Assembly (NCBI RefSeq): GCF_003439925.1
Contig: NZ_QQRR01000002.1
Location: 310,001-374,000, forward strand
DNA from: Haloprofundus halophilus
GTDB taxonomy: Archaea; Halobacteriota; Halobacteria; Halobacteriales; Haloferacaceae
Length of the DNA: 64,000 bases
Direction: 5' to 3'
Within the stretch, counting starts at the first letter, position 1. Each line of letters starts with the position of its first letter. Under the pieces are notes generated by a model that was not told the DNA's origin, searched no databases, and saw only the letters and a program-made list of their open reading frames with translations. Shown here piece after piece: positions 61,355 through 64,000 of this stretch. A program made the translations under genes and the position numbers.

Positions 61355-63112
61355 ATGACCGATTACTTCGAGGTGCACGCCCGCGACGGGGCCGCTCGCC
61401 TCGGCGAACTCCGCCTGTCGGAGTCGCGCACCACGCCCGCGCTCGTCGACGACGTCGTCGAGGACGCCGGAAGCCTCTGGGCGGCCGAACGCGACGCTCC
61501 CGAGGGCGACGAGAACCGCCTGACCGTCCTCCCGCACCGCGGTTTCCCGGCGGGGACCCGCGAGGAGGTCAAGGAGTCGTTCGCCGTCGACTACCCCGAC
61601 ACGGACTACCCGAGCGCGGCCGTCGTCGCCGCCGACGCCGCTCGCGACGTGGGTGCGGACGCGTACATTCTCTCGGACGCCCACAGCTTCGTCGGACACG
61701 CCGCCGCGTTCAAGGACTCAGTAATCGAGGCGCGCGAGTCGCTGCCGGCCGACACCGCGCTGTACCTCTCGGGAGTCGCGACGCCGACGAACGCCGCGAC
61801 GCTCGCCTACGCCGGAATCGACCTCGTCGACGCCAAGCGCGCCCGGGTGAAAGGGTTCGAGGGGAAGTACCTCACGAGCGACGCCGAGTACTTCCTCGAA
61901 GACCTCGACGAACTCCCCTGCGCCTGCTCGGCCTGTCTCGGCGGCGTCGACGAGTTCACCCGCGAGGACTGCGCCGAACACAACGTCAACGCCTTGAAGG
62001 CGGAGTTGGCGACCGTCCGCCGCCGCATCCGCGACGGCCGACTCCGCGACTACGTCGAGGGACAAGCCCGTCACGACGTCTGGCTCACGGCGGCGTTCCG
62101 CGAGTTCGACCAGCAGTACGGCTACCTGGAGGAGCGAACGCCGGTCATCCGGGACTCGGAGCTCACGGCCGCGACCGAAGATTCGCTGCGCCGCGTCGAG
62201 ATTCAGCGCTTCGCCGAGCGGGTGACGACCCGCTACCGAAACCGGTTCGACACTCCCCTGGTGCTCGTGCCGTGTTCGGCCCGAAAACCGTACAGCGAGT
62301 CGCAGAGCCACGGCCAGTACCACGACGCCGTCCAGTTCCGCGCCCACCAGGTGTCGATGACCTCGCCCATCGGCGTCGTCCCGCAGGAACTCGAACTCAC
62401 CTACCCCGCCCAGCACTACGACTCCGTCGTGACCGGCCGGTGGTCCGAGGACGAAAAGGAGTTCGTCACCGAGGTGCTGCGGCGCTACCTCCAGCGCAAC
62501 GAGTACCCGCGCGTCGTCGCGCACGTCCCGCCGGAGGGCTACCGCGACATCGTCGAACGCGTCGAGAGGGAGGTCGAGATGCCGTTCGAGTACACCGTCG
62601 AAGACCACCCGACGACGACGGAGTCGCTGGCGAATCTGGCGTCGACGCTGTCGAACGAACCCAAGTATCGAAAACGAGAGCGCGAGCACAACACCGTGAA
62701 AGCCATCGCCGACTACCAGTTCGGCGACGGCGCGGGCGACGCCCTGTTCGCGGACGCCGACATCAAGATGACGAGTCGCTACCCCAAACTGCAGGTCCGC
62801 GACGGCGACGGCGAGCAGTTGGCGACGATGGTGCCGCAGTACGGCGTGCTCTCCTTCACGCTCGCCGGGGCGCGACTGTGGGACGCCTCCGACGCACCGA
62901 CGAAACGTATCGAGATAGACCGTTTCGTTCCGCACGGCAGCGTGCTCGCTCCCGGCGTCGTCGACGCCGACGAGGAGATCCGTCCCGGCGACGAGGTGGT
63001 CGTCGAGGGGCCGAAGGCGTTCGCCGTCGCCAGAGCGGAGATGTCGGGGCCGGAGATGGCCGAATCGACGCGCGGCGTCGCCGCCGAGGTGCGACACGTC
63101 GACGAGAAGTGA
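61355..63112 (+). CDS. arcS: Archaeosine synthase
   Basis: 585 residues. Adds lysine-derived nitrogen to preQ0 in tRNA to make archaeosine with partner proteins. The ArcS-specific motif PC-X3-KPY-X2-S-X2-H is exact at residues 306-319 (PCSARKPYSESQSH). N-terminal TGT-like domain (1-270) without catalytic Asp, C-terminal PUA domain (about 505-580, SVLAPGVVDADEEIRPGDE). Same operon as tgtA. tgtA and arcS next to each other is normal in haloarchaea. Confidence 0.95.
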   Translation: MTDYFEVHARDGAARLGELRLSESRTTPALVDDVVEDAGSLWAAERDAPEGDENRLTVLPHRGFPAGTREEVKESFAVDYPDTDYPSAAVVAADAARDVGADAYILSDAHSFVGHAAAFKDSVIEARESLPADTALYLSGVATPTNAATLAYAGIDLVDAKRARVKGFEGKYLTSDAEYFLEDLDELPCACSACLGGVDEFTREDCAEHNVNALKAELATVRRRIRDGRLRDYVEGQARHDVWLTAAFREFDQQYGYLEERTPVIRDSELTAATEDSLRRVEIQRFAERVTTRYRNRFDTPLVLVPCSARKPYSESQSHGQYHDAVQFRAHQVSMTSPIGVVPQELELTYPAQHYDSVVTGRWSEDEKEFVTEVLRRYLQRNEYPRVVAHVPPEGYRDIVERVEREVEMPFEYTVEDHPTTTESLANLASTLSNEPKYRKREREHNTVKAIADYQFGDGAGDALFADADIKMTSRYPKLQVRDGDGEQLATMVPQYGVLSFTLAGARLWDASDAPTKRIEIDRFVPHGSVLAPGVVDADEEIRPGDEVVVEGPKAFAVARAEMSGPEMAESTRGVAAEVRHVDEK

Positions 63113-63449
63113 CGACCGTTCACGACCGTTCACGCCGGAAATCGGGTGGCAAATTCGGAGGATAGAAGCCGCCTACGCGGCCTATTTCGACAGAAGTTGC
63201 GAAATGTGAGGTTTCTCGAAAACGGTCACGAACTCGTACCCGTTTTACGCCGACCGCGAATCAGCCCACCACGGCATCTCGACCGGACGAATCGACGCTC
63301 GCGGGTGGTTTCATCGGTGCATAAGAACGGCCAACTGTCTATTTATCAAGTGGACGGTTGTAGCTATTTATTCGATGTCGTGTGGTACGACGCTCCGTCG
63401 GATCACGGCCACCGGAACCGGGCCTCCGGACCGGGCCGACGCACGAGCC
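63113..63449. other. Intergenic region after arcS
   Basis: About 337 bases without a convincing gene. Two TATA-like elements CTATTTAT (about 63349 and 63363) may drive the small downstream gene. Nothing else seen. Confidence 0.5.
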
Positions 63450-63584
63450 ATGTCAAAGATCCAATACCACGGCAGCGATCTCCAAAGGCAGGGTACCGTC
63501 CCGGGTCGCCTCGCGGAGGCGACCGCGCCGACCGCACCGGTGCGCACTCACGGGGTGATCGAAGATGGTCGCTACGGCCACTGA
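63450..63584 (+). CDS. 44-residue small protein
   Basis: Begins MSKIQYHGSDLQRQGTVPG and ends EDGRYGH. No family recognised. Its 3' end overlaps the next gene start by 20 bases, which supports both being real and co-translated. Confidence 0.5.
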   Translation: MSKIQYHGSDLQRQGTVPGRLAEATAPTAPVRTHGVIEDGRYGH

Positions 63585-64000
63585 CATCGTCGTCCCGAAC
63601 GGCTGGATGTGCGAGACGCTCTCGGACGACGAAGTGAAGTTTGTCCCCGAGCGGTGGCGACTCTCACTGCACGCCGTTCGGCTGCCGAACAGAGAGTGGG
63701 AGCTGTACTGTCGTGAGAGCGCGGGCGAGGCGACGAGCGTCACGACCATCGGATTCACGCAGACCCGTTCGTCCGCGGTCGCGGCGTTCGTCGAGGCGAT
63801 GGAGTGGGTAAACACCGTCGCCGACCCGAAACGACGTGAGCACGAGGTGACCGAGATTCCGGTGCGCATCGCCGCACTGGCCGACCACCTCACCGCCCGC
63901 TCCGACGTCCTCGAATGCGAGACGTGGGGGCAGACGCGCGGACAGCCGTTCAACGTCGCGGGGAGCGACGACTCGGGCGGCTCCCGTCGTCACCTACCTC
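63565..64000 (+). CDS. Unknown protein, 3' end outside window
   Basis: Starts MVATATDIVVPNGWMCET and reads open to the window edge (about 145 residues). Mixed charge with Trp (NREWELYC, MEWVNTVAD). No family recognised. The upstream gene overlaps it. Confidence 0.6.
   Translation, partial: MVATATDIVVPNGWMCETLSDDEVKFVPERWRLSLHAVRLPNREWELYCRESAGEATSVTTIGFTQTRSSAVAAFVEAMEWVNTVADPKRREHEVTEIPVRIAALADHLTARSDVLECETWGQTRGQPFNVAGSDDSGGSRRHLP

Noticed and set aside
61718-63133. Minus-strand 471-residue frame opposite arcS
   Set aside because: Antisense shadow; plus strand has the exact ArcS motif.
1-64000. CRISPR arrays, insertion sequences, integrases and origins
   Set aside because: No regularly spaced repeats, transposase or recombinase motifs, or Orc/Cdc6 gene with origin boxes were seen.

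Overview
The window comes from a haloarchaeon (class Halobacteria). Evidence seen directly: high GC coding DNA, proteins rich in Asp and Glu, twin-arginine signals feeding lipobox (LAGC-type) lipoproteins, TATA boxes about 25-30 bases upstream of start codons with little or no leader (leaderless genes), an archaellum operon, archaeosine synthesis genes and an archaeal-type tRNA-Pro. No CRISPR array, insertion sequence, integrase or replication origin was recognised.

Layout. 0-3.5 kb: end of an M28 peptidase overlapping a pyroglutamyl peptidase, a broken PIN toxin gene with its probable antitoxin, then a membrane protein and a ZIP metal transporter. 3.5-10 kb: a BMP-type ABC importer (two permeases, double ATPase, lipoprotein) behind a Gfo/Idh/MocA dehydrogenase, all on the minus strand. 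10-15.5 kb: a debranching-type glycosidase divergent from a MalEFG-like importer. 15.6-21 kb: small genes, a complete HEPN-MNT toxin-antitoxin pair, a transcription regulator, OsmC and membrane proteins. 21.2-27.3 kb: HicAB, a TrmB-family sugar-responsive regulator, stress proteins, the stand-alone MsmX/MalK-like ATPase, a small membrane operon and a flavin/PLP-type oxidoreductase. 27.4-33.3 kb: a lower-GC block with UspA, a 39-residue zinc protein and TrkH, then gamma-glutamyltransferase and a GT-C type membrane protein. 33.4-38 kb: VapBC, an ABC exporter and unknown membrane proteins. 38.2-45.7 kb: archaellin divergent from arlCE-F-G-H-I-J plus a second ArlD/E-domain gene. 45.8-48.1 kb: small membrane proteins. 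48.2-54.4 kb: a five-gene oligopeptide-type ABC importer. 54.8-64 kb: RNA-modification genes (trmY, tgtA, arcS), tRNA-Pro with a duplicated 3' end, an ATP-grasp protein, an arylsulfotransferase-like protein, a Nudix hydrolase and unknown genes running off the end.

The most interesting pattern is a palindrome with arms close to CACTACT/AGTAGTG that occurs three times (12198-12213, 25509-25524, 26748-26763). One copy lies between the divergent debranching-enzyme and sugar-importer promoters, one just upstream of the TATA box of the orphan importer ATPase, and one upstream of a two-gene membrane operon. The TrmB-family gene lies between them. This suggests a compact sugar regulon joining an importer, its distant ATPase, an intracellular glucan-degrading enzyme and two membrane proteins of unknown role.

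Other points worth a look: a PIN toxin gene stopped by one in-frame TAA with an intact remainder, a 70-base duplication that includes the tRNA-Pro 3' end without any integrase nearby, four toxin-antitoxin loci in 64 kb, a UspA/zinc-microprotein/TrkH cluster, and several microproteins of 39-59 residues.
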